Part shown: piece by piece, positions 40,719-42,298 of the stretch
Position numbering within the stretch: position 1 is the first letter of the stretch
Layout of the letters: every line of letters begins with the position of its first letter
NCBI GenBank assembly: GCA_027489275.1
Contig: JAIYAB010000215.1
Coordinates: 1-42,298 of the forward strand
DNA: 42,298 bases
Direction of reading: 5' to 3'
Source: Hyphomicrobiales bacterium
GTDB taxonomy: Bacteria > Pseudomonadota > Alphaproteobacteria > Rhizobiales > Beijerinckiaceae
Notes under the pieces: generated by a model
Databases searched by the model: none
What the model saw: only the letters and a program-made list of their open reading frames with translations
Told to the model about the DNA's origin: nothing
Made by a program: the position numbers and the translations under genes

Positions 40719-41117
40719 ATGGCCGACTCCAGGCTCCGGATCGAGCGTCCGCTCTCCCCCCACATCCAGATCTACAAGCCGATGCTGACGATGACGATGT
40801 CCATCGTCCATCGCATCACAGGCGCGGCGCTCTATTTCGGAACGCTGATCCTGGCGGCATGGCTCATCGCCGCCGCGTCCGGCCAGGCGAGCTTCGCCAC
40901 CATGCAGGCGGTCCTCGGCTCCTTCCTCGGACGCCTCGTGCTCTTCGGCTACACGTGGGCGCTTTTGCACCACATGCTGGGCGGCATCCGTCATCTCGTC
41001 TGGGACACCGGGCGCGGCTTCGGCGCCGTCGAGCGCGAGCTGTTCGCCAAGCTTACGCTGGGCGGCTCGATCATCCTCACGGTCCTGCTCTGGATCGTGG
41101 CCTACGCGGTGCGCTGA
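40719..41117 (+). CDS. sdhC: Succinate dehydrogenase cytochrome b556 subunit
   Basis: A 132-residue membrane anchor subunit of complex II with three helices. RPLSPHIQIYKPMLTMTMSIVHRITG is the SdhC hallmark and the later HHMLGGIRHLVWDTG contains the histidine expected to bind haem b. It holds SdhAB to the inner membrane and passes electrons to ubiquinone. First gene of the sdhCDA(B) operon. The ATG at 40719 follows an AGAAGG ribosome binding site; 126 bases separate it from the divergent tetR. Confidence 0.95.
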   Translation: MADSRLRIERPLSPHIQIYKPMLTMTMSIVHRITGAALYFGTLILAAWLIAAASGQASFATMQAVLGSFLGRLVLFGYTWALLHHMLGGIRHLVWDTGRGFGAVERELFAKLTLGGSIILTVLLWIVAYAVR

Positions 41118-41127
41118 GGATCACGAG

Positions 41128-41526
41128 ATGGCCGATACCAACCGCTCCTCTCTCACCACGCCGCTCAAGCGCGTCCGCGGCCTCGGCTCCGCCGGCAGCG
41201 GGACCGACCATTTCTGGAAGCAGCGGATCACGGCGCTGGCGCAGATCCCGCTGACGCTCGCCTTCGTGGTCGTGCTGCTGTCGATCATCGGCAAGGGCCA
41301 CGCCGAGGTGGTTGCCATCGTGTCGCAGCCCCTCGTTGCCATCCTCATGCTTCTGTTCGTCGTAACAGGCATGGTCCACATGAAGATCGGGATGCAGGTC
41401 ATCATCGAGGACTACGTCCACGAGGAGTTGCCCAAGATCCTCCTGTTGGCGCTCAACACCTTCTTCGCGATCGGCGTGGGCGTCGCCTGCGTGTTCGCCA
41501 TTCTCAAGCTGAGCTTCGGAGCCTGA
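41128..41526 (+). CDS. sdhD: Succinate dehydrogenase hydrophobic membrane anchor subunit
   Basis: A 132-residue anchor subunit with three helices. The start [30 protein letters not shown] is typical of alphaproteobacterial SdhD, and [22 protein letters not shown] contains the histidine and tyrosine near the quinone site. It begins ten bases after the sdhC stop and ends two bases before the sdhA start. Confidence 0.94.
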   Translation: MADTNRSSLTTPLKRVRGLGSAGSGTDHFWKQRITALAQIPLTLAFVVVLLSIIGKGHAEVVAIVSQPLVAILMLLFVVTGMVHMKIGMQVIIEDYVHEELPKILLLALNTFFAIGVGVACVFAILKLSFGA

Positions 41527-41528
41527 CC

Positions 41529-42298
41529 ATGGCTGCCTCCACGAGCACTGCCGGCGCGGGCAACGGAACCGTCCGGCCCGCCGTCAACGGCGCGGCCTAC
41601 CCCGTCACCGATCACACCTTCGACGTCGTGGTGGTGGGCGCCGGCGGCGCGGGCCTGCGCGCCACGGTGGGATGCTCCCAGGCGGGCCTGCGCACGGCCT
41701 GCATCTCCAAGGTGTTCCCGACCCGCTCGCACACCGTCGCCGCGCAGGGCGGCATCTCCGCGGCCCTCGGCAACATGGGGCCGGACGACTGGCGCTGGCA
41801 CATGTACGACACCGTCAAGGGCTCCGACTGGCTCGGAGACCAGGACGCGATCGAGTATCTGTGCCGCAATGCCCCGGCCGCCGTGTACGAGCTCGAGCAC
41901 TGGGGCGTACCCTTCTCGCGCACGGACGAGGGCAAGATCTACCAGCGGCCGTTCGGCGGCATGACGACGGATTACGGCAAGGGCACCGCCCAGCGCACCT
42001 GCGCCGCCGCCGACCGCACCGGCCACGCGATCCTGCACACGCTCTACGGCCAGTGCGTGAAGAACAAGGTCCAGTTCTTCATTGAGTACTTCGCGCTCGA
42101 TCTCATCATGGAAGACGGGCGCTGCCGCGGCTTCACCGCCTGGTGCCTCGAAGACGGCTCGATCCACCGCTTCCGCGCCCATGAGGTGATCCTGGCGACC
42201 GGCGGCTATGGCCGCGCCTATTTCTCCTGCACCTCGGCCCACACCTGCACGGGCGATGGCAATGCGATGGTGCTGCGCGCCGGCCTGCCGCTGCAGGA
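41529..42298 (+). CDS. sdhA: Succinate dehydrogenase flavoprotein subunit (3' end outside window)
   Basis: The first 256 residues of the complex II flavoprotein. The FAD-binding Rossmann motif [12 protein letters not shown] is at residues 34-45, and [11 protein letters not shown] contains His68, the residue expected to carry covalent FAD. The segment [14 protein letters not shown] and the [21 protein letters not shown] stretch are standard for SdhA. The usual family length is about 600 residues, so the gene is cut by the window edge, not broken. The N-terminal 25 residues ([21 protein letters not shown]) are a modest extension common in this group. Confidence 0.97.
   Translation, partial: MAASTSTAGAGNGTVRPAVNGAAYPVTDHTFDVVVVGAGGAGLRATVGCSQAGLRTACISKVFPTRSHTVAAQGGISAALGNMGPDDWRWHMYDTVKGSDWLGDQDAIEYLCRNAPAAVYELEHWGVPFSRTDEGKIYQRPFGGMTTDYGKGTAQRTCAAADRTGHAILHTLYGQCVKNKVQFFIEYFALDLIMEDGRCRGFTAWCLEDGSIHRFRAHEVILATGGYGRAYFSCTSAHTCTGDGNAMVLRAGLPLQ

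Overview
The window is very GC-rich chromosomal DNA with tight alphaproteobacterial-style gene packing. Three things point to an alphaproteobacterium, most likely in the order Hyphomicrobiales (Rhizobiales): a mesaconyl-CoA hydratase of the ethylmalonyl-CoA pathway, a fused indolepyruvate ferredoxin oxidoreductase of about 1,160 residues, and an IalB-like domain in the envelope locus. I cannot name the genus. I see no insertion sequence, prophage, CRISPR array or rRNA. One tRNA and one riboswitch are present.

Layout. Positions 1-3399 hold small genes: the end of an unknown gene, two short membrane proteins, a class I glutamine amidotransferase coupled to a small exported protein, and a UspA protein. 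Positions 3386-6855 (minus) are the thiamine/TPP importer thiBPQ under a TPP riboswitch. Positions 6917-11044 (minus) hold an ADP-forming acyl-CoA synthetase, an enoyl-CoA hydratase and a winged-helix/PfkB pseudouridine-kinase-like protein. Divergent from these, 11299-16175 (plus) encode a 2-oxoglutarate/Fe(II) dioxygenase and a complete polyamine-type ABC importer; a perfect palindrome with a TTGACA at each end separates the two arms. Positions 16156-23163 (minus) hold the fused indolepyruvate oxidoreductase, a Tat-type OpgD/OpgG glucan protein and an M14 carboxypeptidase.

The most unusual region is 23433-34187. Nine minus-strand genes run from 32299 down to 23433, several with 1- or 4-base overlaps, and they diverge from an exported subtilase (32556-34187). 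The encoded proteins are mostly exported: an OmpA-type peptidoglycan-binding protein, two paralogous CsgG/LpoB-like proteins with matching cysteines, a second OmpA-like fold, a glycine-zipper lipoprotein, and a 617-residue protein whose C-terminus resembles IalB. With them come one bitopic membrane protein and two proteins without export signals that I could not assign. I read this as a candidate undescribed envelope stress-sensing or assembly system.

The right end (34221-42298) is mainly core: a small coiled-coil-like protein, an orphan oligopeptide-type binding protein, tRNA-Ala(CGC) with a clear promoter, yggT-yggU-folD, mesaconyl-CoA hydratase, a TetR regulator, and sdhCDA (sdhA cut by the window edge). 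Together the metabolic genes suggest an aerobic heterotroph that assimilates acetyl-CoA through the ethylmalonyl-CoA pathway and degrades organic and amino acids.
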